From Ficedula albicollis (lineage: Eukaryota > Chordata > Aves > Passeriformes > Muscicapidae): a stretch of DNA of 64,000 nt. The stretch's first letter is position 1. Each line of letters starts with the position of its first letter. The notes under the pieces were generated by a model. The model was not told where the DNA came from. It saw nothing but the letters and a program-made list of their open reading frames with translations, and made no database searches. The position numbers were made by a program, and so were the translations under genes. Positions 26,000-39,732 of the stretch are shown here, in pieces. The stretch lies in contig NC_021683.1 of the NCBI RefSeq assembly GCF_000247815.1, positions 6,557,880-6,621,879 of the forward strand, written 5' to 3'.

Positions 26000-28900
26000 C
26001 TCAGAGAAATGTTCTGGGCTCTAAAGGTTTTCTCTTTTCTCTTATGTTAATGAATATTTCAAAGTAATGCTGTTCTAGGCCATTTTATAGTACAATCGTA
26101 TCTTAATTTTGCTTGAGATTTTATCAAGAGTAATTAGATCCATTTGAGTTGTAGATACTCAACACACATATAGTATAACCATTTGAAGCACGTGCATTTG
26201 TATTATGAGAATTTATGTTATGAAAATAAGAACTGCAAGAATGTCATCAGACATTCAGAATTTTCTGCCTGATGTGTCTGGCTGTTGTTTAGAGGAGACA
26301 TCAACAATTTCAAATCAAACTTTTTTCCTGCAAAATCTTTCTACAGCGCAAGAGAACAAATTCTAGTTGTGACAACCTATCTTCTAGTAAAGTAGCTTGA
26401 AGGACACACTTTCATAGTGGGCATAATAAGACAACCAGAGAAATTAAATCACTGCAGTTCCCATTATTCCAGGCACATTTTTCAAACAAACCTGTAAATG
26501 GATTTTTAAAAATATTGAATTTTATATATCTTACATTAGCAACACAGTCATTTCAATACAATTCTTCAGTTTGACTTCATGTGCCATGAAAAGAGAAGAG
26601 GTTGGCTTAGATGCTGCAAAATTCTGAGATGTGAACTCATTTTCAGATGTCCACAGTCTGGTCTGGTGTGTTCTGGCAAAGCAGGTGCTGGCATGTGGGT
26701 CAGAAAGGGTCTGTATTTGTCTGTCTTGGAATAGGATCTCAAAAAACCTCATCTTGATGGCTTCAACAATTCTGGTATCCAGAAAATCTCCTTCCCCAGT
26801 CTGATGTCCTACTCTTAATGGATCATACTTGGTACTGAGTCATTTAAAGAAAAAAGAGATAATGTTTATTTTATTCAGAGATATTTGAGTCTTGCTTCAG
26901 AAAGCTTTTTATATATAAGAAATAATTAACAGAGTAATGGCAGCAAGAACATTGTAATGAGATAAAACTAAGGATGTAAAATAGTGTCATTTTAGGAAGC
27001 ATTGTTTACATGTGATCTGTTTATAGCCTAAATCATCTTCCTAATAATGGCAAAGTACATAATAAACTGTCAGAAACCAGTGAAAAAGCAGATTCAATCA
27101 CAGACAAGGAATTCACACTTTGTGGGCTGGGGACACTTGGGGAGTGGGAACGTGAAGTGCTTTTTCCACACGAAGAAAACAGTTCTTTAACAGACTGTGA
27201 CTGCTACAGTAAATCAAAGATTTACTTACAAAACAGTAAACATGGTGAAGGGGAATCTCTTTCAAAGACCATAAAGCAAAGAGGTGTAAGTAAATAAAGC
27301 TGTCCCAAACACTCGCACTGTTCAGCTCCAAGCACTGAAGCACGGCTTTCAAGAATCAGAAAAGTTAGCAGGAGGTACTGCACAGGATACCTTTGCTTAT
27401 TAATCCTCTACCACCCCCTCTCTGACTAGTCCAAATGAAAATGTGGAAAAACAGAGCATGGACATGCAGATGGAGTAATACAGGCCAACGGCTGATACAA
27501 AGGAGAGCTTAATTCTGCTGTTCCACTTTCCAGTGCTGCACAATCCGGTCCATGCAGAGATGCTGCTGTGTGCTGAGGTTTAGGCACGCACATTCCATGC
27601 TTGTAAAAGCTCTAATTGCACAGCACCTACACAAGAGAGCCTGATGGCTTTCCTGATAACTGCAACCCCACGTGCCCTTGAAGGAAAGAGTCACCCTCCC
27701 ACACTCACAGCTGGAGAGACAACTCTTTCTTTCATGATGAAAGCAAAGACACTGGAAAAAGACTGCATCTCTCTTGCTTTCCCTGTGAAATCTATGGAAA
27801 TCACTAACCTTCCCAAACTGAAGAAGCTGAAAATGCTTTCTGATGTAAGAAACTCAGTATCAAATTTTGTCTTGCAAAAGATTTTTGTGGTATGTTAACT
27901 ACTTCAAAATAGAGATCTATTAATATCTCTATTATTAATAAAACCTACAGAGAAAGTCATTAACACAGCCTTAATTCTAAACAATTTTTGAACTCAGCAC
28001 ATTTAGACAAGACTACCTATCACAAAATTACTGTTCTTATTTCTGTTGGTTGCTAAACAAGGTAATACAGTAATACTTACCACAACAGTATTATGCAATG
28101 ATCCAGTTTTAATGCACACCAGCATTCAAGAAATTAGATATAGCAAAAATCTCTCATGGCTACTTAAATTTTAATCACTTTTTTATTGTTATACTGCAGG
28201 AGTCAAGAGTAGAGTAAACAACATTCTTAACCCCACTGGGCCTTAAGCAGGTTCTCCTTACAGAAATGTGAAGATGTTGGCAATTTGTGCTGTTCAGAGA
28301 TGCTAAAAAAGTCTGCCGTCATCCAATACCCCCTTGTATCATTAAAACATTCTTATACAGCTAATTCACTGACAGCTCAGATACCTTAAATCCATCAAGA
28401 GCATTGGAAAAAAATAAATAGACTATGAAAAAAAATTCAACAAATCTTTAAAGCAACTTCTTAAAAAAAATGCTTTGTTTGAGGATTTCTCACAAACTTG
28501 TACAAGACAGAAAAAAAAAAAGGCATAAAAAATTCCATTGCCTGAGCTTGCTGAAGTAATCTAGATTTCTATTGAGAAGGAGTGCTGTTGAAATAAACAG
28601 TATTATTTGGCTGGCTGAGTAGGACAGCCAGTAAATTAAATCTTCCATGTCTTCTACAAATATTTTTCTTTATGAACAGGTTTGTATCTATTCCCAGAAA
28701 CAAAATCCTGATGGTTCAAAATCACAGGTTTTCTATACCAGTTACATGCCTGTGTTTGCCCAGTCTCCTCCTCAAACACAAGACAAACAGATGTGCACTG
28801 AACCTTTTAATGTTTACACAAACTGCAGAGTTCAGCCGTGGGTACAGCTCTTGAGCACAATCTCACTGAGCTGAAGTCACTCAGATGTAACTCAAACCCA

Positions 28901-30831
28901 GTGCTGGACCCACTATTGCTTCTGGTTTTCTACACATGGGGAAAAATCCTAGAATATGTCAATGTGCAAAGAGAAGCTTTCAAAAGGGTGCAATGAACAC
29001 AGAGAGTATCTATCCTAAGGATGGTAACCCAGCACTCAGGGTCAGTCCCATCGAGCTCAAAAGCAGCAGGCACAGCCTTGGAAATGCCCTCTGGGAGAAG
29101 GTACTGAAGGACATAGAGCTAGAACATTTCCTAAAGTCCTGGAATATACTTAGTACCTTGTTTAGAAGAAAAGTAAAAGCTATATAAACTTCTTCCATAC
29201 TGTCTCTTCATGCTGTCTCCAATTAGCAGGCTTCTCCCCTCCAACACCTAATTGAGGTATTCTAAATCCCTCATAACTTAGAACATCTATCAGCCATCCT
29301 TATGGTACTTGGAACAAACTATTTAAATAAGCACCATGAAAAGTGTTGGACTCTCACTACCTGTATTTTTCTATCCTGACCTGACCTAGCACAGTACATT
29401 CATCAGTTTAGAAAGCAAAGAAAGAGGTACAAAGGTTAAGATCTTTTCTGTCCTCAAAGTGTCTGATAAATATAAATATCAGCTTTACATCCATGACTCA
29501 TGACATCTTATGACATTTTAAAATACATTTAATAGCTTTAAAAAAACCCTCTAAATGGCTCTCGTAATTTACTGTAAATGTCCACTGTAGGTCACATGCT
29601 CATCACATGGAATACATTTAGCATGCATTTAAGGGCTTGCTGTTGCTTTTCAAAACAAAAAGATATAAATCTTAATACTCTCAGTTCTAATGTATGGATA
29701 CAAGCCATTAATCACTCAGACAAACATATGTAGGCTGCAGCCCTGTATATGCTTTAAGAATAGAAATCAGATGAACACAGCTCACACCTTCAGGTACATC
29801 TGTGCTCTCCCTAACCCTCATCATCTGAAATTTGGTACAGAAGTTATGAGTTGTGCTCTTCTTTATGTAAGCATCTAGATCCACTGCAGGCCACCCTCTT
29901 CAGTGGATTTTTGGTTTGCTGTGGTTTTTGAATAAGCCAGAGCAGACAGTGAACATTTCATTATGAACTGTCAAATTTTTCATGCAGATTTGAGTCTTCA
30001 CCTTCCTTTTTTATTTACCATTAGAAACAAAAAAGGACATTCAAAAGAACAGTGCATAAGCATCAGTCTTCTCCCAATTCTGTTTCTGCTAAAATCACTG
30101 CCAAGCTCCCATTGATTTCAGAATCACAAAAGACCCATTCCATAAAGTACTGCCTCATATTTTATGAGTTTGGATTTCTTCTCTGGTACTGCTACTACAA
30201 ATATTCCCATTCTAAGAAAATGCAACAGACAGTTTTAATTTGACATATTTACATATTACTAAAAGAAAGTCTCCCAAACCCTGCACATTCATTTTCAGAC
30301 AAGAACATTACATAACAGCCTGCTAAAAGAATGATTAATGCACATCTCAACTTCAAATTTCAGTAGTGGAAGATAATAAGAATATTTGATGCAGATGAAG
30401 GAGTAGTTTGCTTCAGTAGAAGGAGTAGGAAAAAATTTTTTAAGCAGTCAAACAGAATTGTCTGACAAGAAAATAAAAATAAATTGCAACCATTGTCTTG
30501 TTCACATAAACAAAAGAAGATGCAAAAAACAACTGCTAGTATTGACAGGCATCATTTCTCCCAGGAGAGCTTGCAACACACTTAGTGGCAGCAAGCACCA
30601 GAGAAAAAAGGTAATAATTACCTGGAAATAAGGTAAACTACAAAAACCAACCCAATCTGATCATGAGAGAAAGGGATGGGCAGATGTCAAACTTTCTTCT
30701 GCTCTTAAGGAAAGGACAGAGAATCAACAGAAAGAAAAATAAATCTTCAAATAGCACACACAAGCTTTCTTTATACATGGAAAAACTGGAACTATTTCCA
30801 CTGCTGATTTCCAAAGCTACCAAGTAAACAT
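26000..30831. other. Intron 5 stretch with no feature recognised
   Basis: Unique AT-rich sequence with only short A or T runs (for example near 28505). All open frames are short. Nothing supports a gene or a named repeat. Confidence 0.7.
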
Positions 30832-31031
30832 TCATAGAAACACAGGATGATTTGTGTTGGAAGGGACCTTCAAGTTCATCTCATTCAACTCTCTGCCATG
30901 GGCAGGGACACTTCCACCACCCCAGGCTGCTCCAAGCCCTGTCCAACCTGGCCTTGGGCACCTCCAGGGATGGGGCAGCTCTAACCTGGGCCAGGGCCTC
31001 AACTCCCTCACAGGAAAGATTTCTTCCTTCC
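30832..31031 (-). mobile_element. CR1 LINE, 5'-truncated 3' end
   Basis: The plus strand carries the reverse complement of the conserved CR1 3' region. In order, blocks such as TTGGAAGGGACCTTCAAG, CTGCCATGGGCAGGGACAC, CCAACCTGGCCTTGGGCAC, TCCAGGGATGGGGCAGC and CCTCACAGGAAAGATTTCTTCC can be read. The element's 3' end is at 30832, where TCATAGAAACACAGGAT is a decayed form of the octamer tail. It therefore lies on the minus strand, in the same sense as WWOX. Only about 200 bp are clear; similarity may continue weakly to about 31130. This is a dead copy with no ORF. It is the strongest repeat marker for a bird or other archosaur/turtle genome. Confidence 0.9.
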
Positions 31032-33074
31032 AGTGACTCAAATTTTACCGTGGATTCCACTGCCTGAGCCTTAAGGTATTTTAGCATGAAAATCTCCTCG
31101 TTCCTCTTCTCATTTATCATTGCCTACTTTAGGTTCACACTCCAGCAGCATCCAGAGTGCCAGACAGGGAGGAAGAGGGAAAGAAAAACTAAGAGGTATT
31201 AGTCAGATTAACACAAAAACGAACAGGAGATAAAGAGGAGCTGTGTGAGACTGTCAGACACCAGAAACACCACGGAGAGATGGATCTGATGGAGACAGGA
31301 GTCGAACCCCCCAGACACCAGCAGAGTGAATTCTCTCTCCAAGGAGTTGGGGGAATTCCTGCAGTGCAAGGGCAAAGTCATTTTGCCTTGAAGGCCAGAT
31401 TTTAATCTGCACTGTAACATATATTGTCAAGTATCTTATGTTTTGCTGTTATCTACAGTGTGCCTTTATTATTCAGGAAAAGAGATGCTGAATTAAAAGG
31501 GGGCAGGGGGGTGAGATCCCTATGCCACAAAAACAAAAAAAAAAGGCATTGGGAGATAATAAAAGAATTTTAAAGTACATTTTGAACGAGCATTATGTAT
31601 TTTAAATTTGATCTATAGCTACAACTTTGAAACAAATTATGAACTTAAGGGTTCTGAAACCCATTTTCTTGGAGATGATGACACACAAGACACTAAATAA
31701 CAATTTGTCTGCACTCCCATAGAAAATATAAGCAACATCAAGAGCCTTTGTACATTTAAAACCAAAACCCATCCTCTCTAAAAAGTCATAAATAGCACCA
31801 TGTAGAATTCTTACTAATATTTCAACTACTCATATTCCCCTGGTTCATATGGGTAGTATCAATAAAATATTCTCCCCTGAGTCAAACCTTTGCAAAGGTA
31901 TTCACTTCAAGAATTATCTACATTAGAACCATTAACCTTGGTGCTCAGCATGTTCTGCAATTTCTGATCCAGCCAATGACTTTGAAGATTAAAATGGGAT
32001 TTCTGGGAAAAAAAGCCAGCACATTTTACAGAGAAATTTTATATCATAAAGGTAACATATTTATAAAGATTGTATGATCAAACTGATTCTCAAGAAAAAG
32101 AAAGATTTCCATAAACAGTACCACTAGCATGATGAACTAAATTAGTTTAAAAGTTTTGAATCTTTTGCTTTGAAAATGAACAATACAACATTCACTACAA
32201 TAAAGAACTGAATTAAAATGAAGGTTTCACACTAAATGCTTTGTGTACAAATGGATTTGTGCTCTATTTTTACTGGAGCTCTGTGGTGTTTTGAGAAGAC
32301 ACTAATAAAAATGTTCATTATAGCTTAGGAAATGTGTGGAAAGAGATATCTTTAACCAGAGCAAGGCTTGGTCCATGTTAGCTGAATATCTATTTAGACC
32401 ACACACAGTGGTTAATATTTGCCAAAGAATGCAGCATTCTGCAGCAACCAGGTCAAAAACACAGTATATCAGCTTCCAATTAAGTTAAAAATAAGGCAAA
32501 AAATGTTTAACTTAGACCTCCAAGACCTCATCAGCTTCTAATTTAAATGGCTGCTGGGAACAGTATACAAAATCATATTTTATGAAGTTTTGAAATCTAG
32601 AATCATCTTTCATAACAAATAATCCAATGCAACTGAAGTTAACCTCTAAATGAATAATGCCAACTACAATAAAGCAAAAAGTACTTTACAGATTCCAGCT
32701 AAATATACTGAAAATCTGACTACTTTTGAAACTCAACCAGATTTGCAAAAGAACTGGGTCCCACCCACCTCCCATCTAAGCAGCCACAAGGAGCTGTGAG
32801 ATTTTCATCACTGAAGTCAGAGCAATTATTGGGCCCCCATTCTAACTCCAGCAGACACTAATGCCTTTCACCACAAAAAGCAGCCAGCTCATTAGCATTC
32901 ACTGGATGAGAAGCTTTTTAGGCTTTGTATGTTTTCTTTCTTAAAATTACTTTCTTCTCCACAGCCCCTGTATTTGCTGTAGCTGTGCACATGCATTACT
33001 GCACTATACAGATAGGCAGACCCATTTTCTGCTAAACACTAATATTATTTCAAGTACTTAGTATATTATTATGA

Positions 33075-33160
33075 AGTTTTGACAGGTTTCCGACAAGACA
33101 GGAAGAATATTTCCTGGCGCGCATAATCCCACAATCATCCAAGAACCGCAAAAGAAAACA
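33075..33160. promoter_or_regulatory. Short CpG-bearing candidate element
   Basis: GACAGGTTTCCGAC, then an AGGAAGAATATTTCCT near-palindrome, then GGCGCGCATAATCCC. GCGCGC at 33117-33122 is very rare in sequence this AT-rich. Function is unknown. Confidence 0.22.
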
Positions 33161-36100
33161 AAAATTAAATTTGCTTTAAACAAACATTTTCTTCTAAGGT
33201 TTTTCTTTTGAACGTAATTAAAATTTAAATTAAATTAAAGCTTTGGATCAGAAACAAATTCAAAACATTCTGTGATCCTCCAAAAGAAAACCAATTCTTT
33301 TAATATTGCATTTGCAGATTCGTGTCAGAGGGGAAGAAGAAATTTGGCTGCAATAGAGACCAATTTAAATGTTTAAGAGGGAGTAAGACAAGCCCTTACT
33401 AGACCTCACAGTCACCCATCCTGCTACTAACACATCTTTCCTGCCATAACACACACTGCCATGATGTCCCTCGAATTTTTAAATCCTGCCTGCACAAGCT
33501 GTGACAGAGATCCCGAGGCAAAAATAAATATATCATATATAATTAAAGACTATACCCATATATTCACAGAGGCAGAGTTCTCACTCTCTAATGCCTAAGG
33601 AGGAATACAAAAATATGACACTGCCTTGGGAAACTCTCCTACTCTCAAACAAGTTTTAAGCTTAGGACATCCAGAGTCAGAGAGAGTACTTGTTGTCTAA
33701 CAATTTTTTCTATTACATTTCCATCTGACCAATTCCTCTTGAATCCATGGAAATTTCAGCACGGAAAGTTTCAGCTTTGCCATTTCCTTCAGCAGAAGTG
33801 ATCAAATACAACTCTGAATGATAAGGTTAGTTTGAACTGGGTTATACATGAAAGAAAGAGCACTCTGATAAAATAATCCAGAACAACAATAAAAGGCACA
33901 AGATCAGAGTTGCATAATGAAAATGATCACATTTATTCAGTTAAATAGTTGAAGTCTTCAGAGAATGAAATTCTATCAGCTGGAACAGAAAATTCAATAA
34001 AAATGTTTCATAAATCTGAGCAGAAGCTTTAGGATTTGACTCATTACTGCTACTCATTCTCAATCTTCAAATCGTTCTCGAATATTTCTCTTCTCCCAGA
34101 CAGATTCTCACCACAAGTGATGTTATTTGCTGATTCAAAAATTTAAGTGCAGCTGCATAACACAGTATACTTTTTAAACAGAGGAGCGAAACAAAACACA
34201 TCTCATGAGTAACTCTTAATCTGCCAGCAAATCAATTATAGAGAGCTTCTGTAAAAAGCATCTGAAAATCTGCTTCCAGTCAACACAACTTAGCCATCTG
34301 CTTTCCACAGATATCTGCCAGGAATGGGTTTGCAAAACCAAATTAACAGTGATTACACAAAAATATTCAAAATTTAATTTCAGCTTGCCAATCACTTTTA
34401 TAGTCCTTCACATGCATGTGCAAAGAATCCTCCCCTCACCTCTTTGAAGTTAATGACATGTTTAAGCCGCCCCAGAAAAATGGCTCAAGCCACATTTAGC
34501 AGATTTGGTCGAAATGAGCTTTGTTGGAGTCACTGCAGTGTTAGGAGGCACACAGCCACTGCTGGGGCTCCACACATCCCTCAGCTCAAACACAAAGGCT
34601 GCTTTCCTCCAGTAGTGACTGAACCTGCTGGAAAACAGTGATACCTCCACTTCAACTGTTTTAATCCTGGATTAGTGCAATTCTGGACATCAGAGGAGTC
34701 AGTTTACCCCCTGACAGTTATTTATTGTGCATCTGCTCACCAACTGTTCCACCACACTTGTTGCCAGTAGCCCCAGTCTATTCTAGATGCTGTACGTGCA
34801 ACCATTATAATACTCCTTCCTCAGTTTTTTCCTCTTTTTTTCAGTATCCCAAACTGCCAGTTTGTAGAAATTCCCACTGTTTAATGACTACCAATACAAA
34901 GTTAATCTTGCAAGGCGCCACTCATCATCTGGCCCTTTTTCAGCAAGCACAATGAAGGATGCTGATAACCACACAGGAGGTACTAACCTTAGACAGATGT
35001 GCAAATAATCCCTTCACATGGGGATAGTGCTGCAATTTTATCCATCTCTATTTCTAAAACCAGGAAAAAATGTACGGAAATATTAGTTTTATATTTCTTC
35101 TTGAAGACATGCAGTGAATTACAATATAAGGTGTAAATACTTCTCTTTTAAAAACTATCAGAGTTTTTAAATCTGTGCTTTTTAAAAAAGGCTAATAAAG
35201 GGATGAAATTAGAAGCACGTGGGTTACTCTGCAGCCAAAGTCACATCACTCCAATGACATTGTTCCAATTCCTTCAATTTCTGTTGCAATCTTGTTGTAC
35301 AAGTATATAATTTTATATCTAGCTACAAATATGGGAATCTTTGTCACTACTACTGTTACCAAAACCAGGTTTTCATGTTCAAAGCTCATATTTCTATTAA
35401 ATGTAATATACAAATTTTTGGCCAGAAAATAAGAAATATCTTTCTCATGTTTTTTAAATTTAAACAATAATCTTAAAAAGAATTTAAATTGAGTACTTGG
35501 ATCCCATTTAAAGATATACTAAAACCTACATGCTATCTTTAATCTTAGAGAAAAATGCATGCATGACACGTCCTAGCACATTAGGAAGCCATATAATCAG
35601 AAAAGTGTATTAAAAAGCTCTAAAGTTTTGGGTTCTGATCAAAGTAAAACATGAGCACCCCTACAATGCAAATCAATAATTCAGTACCCCAAAAGAGTGT
35701 AAATTAAAGCACAGAAAGCTGCGATGTTCTAATCACAGTTGACAATGGATATTAATTTACTTTTGAAATGCTGGCTTCAAAATATAAAAAGATGACATGG
35801 ACAAGTCCAAACAGGGTCCAGGACGGCTCCAGGAGCAGGATTTTGTTTGTGTCCCTTTTAAACCTTTCCCACAGGATGTCACTATTGCTCCACGTCAGTG
35901 GGGACCGACAGTGGGGACTGCCACACTCCCCTCTCCTCAAGGCTACATGACACAGATATTTAAGCATCTCCTAATTTTGTAAATAAGATTACAACAAAGA
36001 GTGATCCATCTCATCTGCCATGTTGCAAGCCCAAATATTTGCTGACTTTTAAAAGAATTAAATCCTGTTACAGTCCCTGCAGCTCGAAAAACTAGAACAC

Positions 36101-39100
36101 TAACAAACCTGGAAATAGTGATGTTAATGCCTACATTGTGACAGAACATAATACAACTGAAGACATTAAAGAGTATTCTTCCTTAAATTTCTGCATTTTC
36201 ACCTTTTAGGGCTATATAATTTATTTTCCAGATATTCATGCCATTAGATGGACTTTTTTCTAACAAAAGAGTGACATCTCGTGGTGACACAGAAATCCTG
36301 GCTTGAGCACAACTCATCCCTGCACAGAACAGAGAGCAAACCCCGCACTGGAGAAAAGCTGCAGCTCAAACCCTGCCAGCTCCTGGTGCTGCAGTGAGGT
36401 CTCAGCAGAGATCCCCTATGGATCCAGGCATTATGGACATCCCTCCAGAGACAAGAGGTACCCACATTCCCTGCCTTTAACCAGCCAGGAAACTCCTCAC
36501 GGCCACTTTTGTTTGACAGTCAGATGTGTGACTTGGAGGTTTGGAAGTAACTTCTCACAGTCACACGTTTCTGGCAAAAATGTCTGCCAGAAAACCAGAA
36601 TCAGTGAGGATAAAGATTTTCTAAAATGCAGTGGGTCAAATTAGTCATAGCACACTGAAAGATGCCCCTGAGCTGAGCCAAAAACATTTCAATCACCACA
36701 CTTGTAATTATTCTTTCAAGATTAACTTTTTAGAAGTGGGGTTTTCAGTGTTCCTATTCTGTTCAGTATCCCACCTTATACAGGGGGTAACATTTTTCAA
36801 AGGGATTTTGTGCATATTTATGCCTTGTTACTGCAAATATATTTGCCTTAATAAGGTAAAGCATGAATGTTCATATTGTTGACAGTTCAAAAAAGTTAAA
36901 GTAGGGCTGTTGAGTTTTTTAAGTCTTTTATAGTAAATACTTTCTTGTTATGAAAACCATGAGAGTGTTTTGTACAGTCCTTTTGCCTGTTAGTGCTGCT
37001 TAATGGGTACTGACACTTAATGAACAATGTATTTGTAAAGTGCTGTGCCTGAAACAAGGCGTCATCAGCAGAAATCAGAAAAGAAAATTTCCCATTCTGC
37101 CATTTCCATATATGCAATGTAACAGTAATGAAGACCAGGTGCACACATGTGTGAATTATTTTATACAAGAACAGCAAAACTGTCACTGTGGTCAGCAGTC
37201 TGTGAAGAATATAAACTAGAAAAATTACAATGTTGCTGAGGAAAACCCCCTAAAGTAATTACTGAAGTTTATTTAGCAGAATATGCACCTTTGCTACTCT
37301 TAAGGTATTAGTGTTCCAGTTTGCGTTACTCAATATTTTAAACAACCTGCCATCTTCAGACCCACAGTTCAAGCCAATTATGCTGCCTTTTATTGTGCTC
37401 AAGATTGAATTAAAGTCAACAGGAAAATATCCCATGTCAACAACTCACTGATCCCAAATATTCCACCTCAGTCGTTCTGCTCCTGTTCCAAAACAGCTCT
37501 CCAAAATGGTGCACGTTCAGTCCAGTGCTCCAAGATACAGGAACCAATTTCCATTCACAAAAATTATGGATGTAATAATGCATCTGCAACTTTTCTGAGA
37601 TAACTCTGAATCTTGCAATATTTAATGATTTTTCATGGTTGCAAGGCTGAGATTACAATGGAGATGAATCAAAATCCATAAGGCAAATGATTACACCTTT
37701 CTTATAAAATGTCTCAAGATATTAAAGACCATCTGATCATTTTATTTGGCAGCTGACTCTTGGCATGGAGAGCTCTTTTGCCTAATCTCTGTGAGGAGGT
37801 ATTATAGCACAAACAATTAGAAATAGTGAAGAAGTCAACAACTCAAACCATGCTGTTACAGAATAATATATTCTGACATTCGGCCAAGAGCTCTATCAAC
37901 AACAAAATTTAATCCCTTTCTTTTTTGACTGGAATAATCATCTTTCTCCAAGAGCAAATAACCTGTATTGCTTCTCTATCTGCTGTCTGTGTATGATGTT
38001 CAAACTGCTGCTACATGGTAATGTCAGTAAAATACTGTAAAACTGCTCCTGGAAATCAGCTTTCTGAACTCCTCGCTCACTTCAAATGACTGAAGGGGTA
38101 ATCTTGTTGCCCTGAGGTTTTCCACATGTTTTCACACACCTTGCTAAGTTTTAATCATCACTAACTATCAAAAATTCATATTGTGTCTAATGGGTCTAAA
38201 ACCAGCCAGAGCTGAAGTTTCTAAAGAGCCTCAGGAATTGTCATTGTCAGCTCCATTTGAGGTGCCTATGGAATCAAACAACCTCCTTAACAATAAAGGA
38301 AAAATAAAAACAGAGATATAAACTTATGATGTCAGCATCCCAAACCAAAGGAAAACACAACAAAACCAGCTGTAAAAATAGGAACAAAAAGAAGAGTGGT
38401 AATGTAGGAGTTAAAAAAACCTACATAAATTATAAAGTATATATTATGGCTTCTCATTTCAGGCGTGATACCACAAATCTTAATCATGCAAAGAACTGCT
38501 TTGTTTCCTCATCAAAAGATAGGGAACTAGAGGGAAGTTTTAGCTCATTTAACTCATTGTTAATGACAGTGCAAGAATTCTTTCCTCAAAATAATTTAAA
38601 GTAATATATTCATTCCTTTATATCTAATTAAAAATATCCTGGAGGGTGAATCCAGATAAACCCACAGTCACCTTGGTAAAGATGGGTTAGGTGAGGTCTC
38701 AAAATGCAAAATCCACAGGCTGCTGATACAGGATGACAGACAGGATGGAGAAAGTCTGTGTTCAAGAATCTGCATCAACTCACCATCAAAAACAGCTCTG
38801 CTAAGAGGGCTCTTTCTAATAGTGGGGGACTTAGGGATAGGCATAAAGGTGTAAATCACAATTATTCATATTCCCTGACCATATCCCTCCTCTAGAACTT
38901 GGCATGGAAAGAGAATGAAAGAAAAATTGCAAGTAATTCAATGTATTGTTTGGCACAGGAAGAAAAATAAATCCATTCCAACTCCATACAGGACTCCATG
39001 AGTCCAATCCAGTGACTGAAGAACTGAACTGGACATGATTTGAACCAGACCAAAGACACAGCTGAACTACTTGAAATGCAATGTTGATTCCCCAGCTTTT

Positions 39101-39639
39101 TCCAGACCAGAATTGGACCTTAAACAAACTGGCACCCTAAAGAGAACAGCTAATGCTTAAATAAAGCAGAAGTCACAGAGAAAAAAAAGCCAATTAAATA
39201 GTGACTTGCTTAATTTCTCAAACAAATTAAGTACAACGGAACATATTTAATTTATCTTAAGAAGAAAAAAAAAAAGTAGTGGTCCTGAAAAAATCATTCT
39301 GCAGCTGGCAAAGTTTTTGCTACTTTCTTACAAACAGAACTGGACTTTTTTGGTAGCAAACTTCTTAAGACTGACAGACACCAGATTTATACAACTGAGC
39401 AGATGCAAGTAGTTTGACTAGTTAATAATACAGATGTGCATTCTGATATGGTTGCATGGCTTTAATTTCCAGGTGTTTGGGGATGCCTGTCAGGAAGTCT
39501 CTAGAACTGTGTTTATTTTGGCCAATGACTTGACCCTTTTGGCAGGATAACCACTGTCCTGATGGCTCTATTAATTGGATGTACTATGAGATAATACTCT
39601 TGCAAGTAGGTTATGGTTCCTGGATGGATCCTAGTTGCT
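33161..39639. other. Intron 5 stretch with no feature recognised
   Basis: Mostly unique AT-rich sequence. A GC-richer patch near 36300-36520 carries a 113-codon frame without recognisable content. The stretch at 37560-37830 has complex, enhancer-like texture, but I cannot support a call. Confidence 0.65.
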
Positions 39640-39732
39640 GATCACTATCAGGAATATTAATTTTCAGAGTATTACAGTTTTCCATCAATGAAACTCACCC
39701 TCTTAAAGCAAAAATAACCTGTTCTCATTTGA
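39640..39732. repeat. Diverged interspersed repeat, copy 1 (unidentified family)
   Basis: This segment begins GATCACTATCAGGAATATTA and continues through TTTTCAGAGTATTACAGTTTT, CATCAATGAAACTCACC and CTCTTAAAGC to CTGTTCTCATTTG. It aligns with 41450-41557 in direct orientation, about 1.8 kb away. Compared with that copy it lacks about 15 bp near 39682. It has TG or CA at sites where the other copy has CG, the signature of methylated-CpG decay in transposon copies. I do not recognise the family. Confidence 0.6.

Noticed and set aside
31291..31312. GGAGTCGAACC on the plus strand (GGTTCGACTCC on the minus strand), like a tRNA B box.
   Set aside because: The five bases on either side of the would-be T-loop do not pair into a T-stem, and no acceptor stem, anticodon arm or A box fits on either strand.
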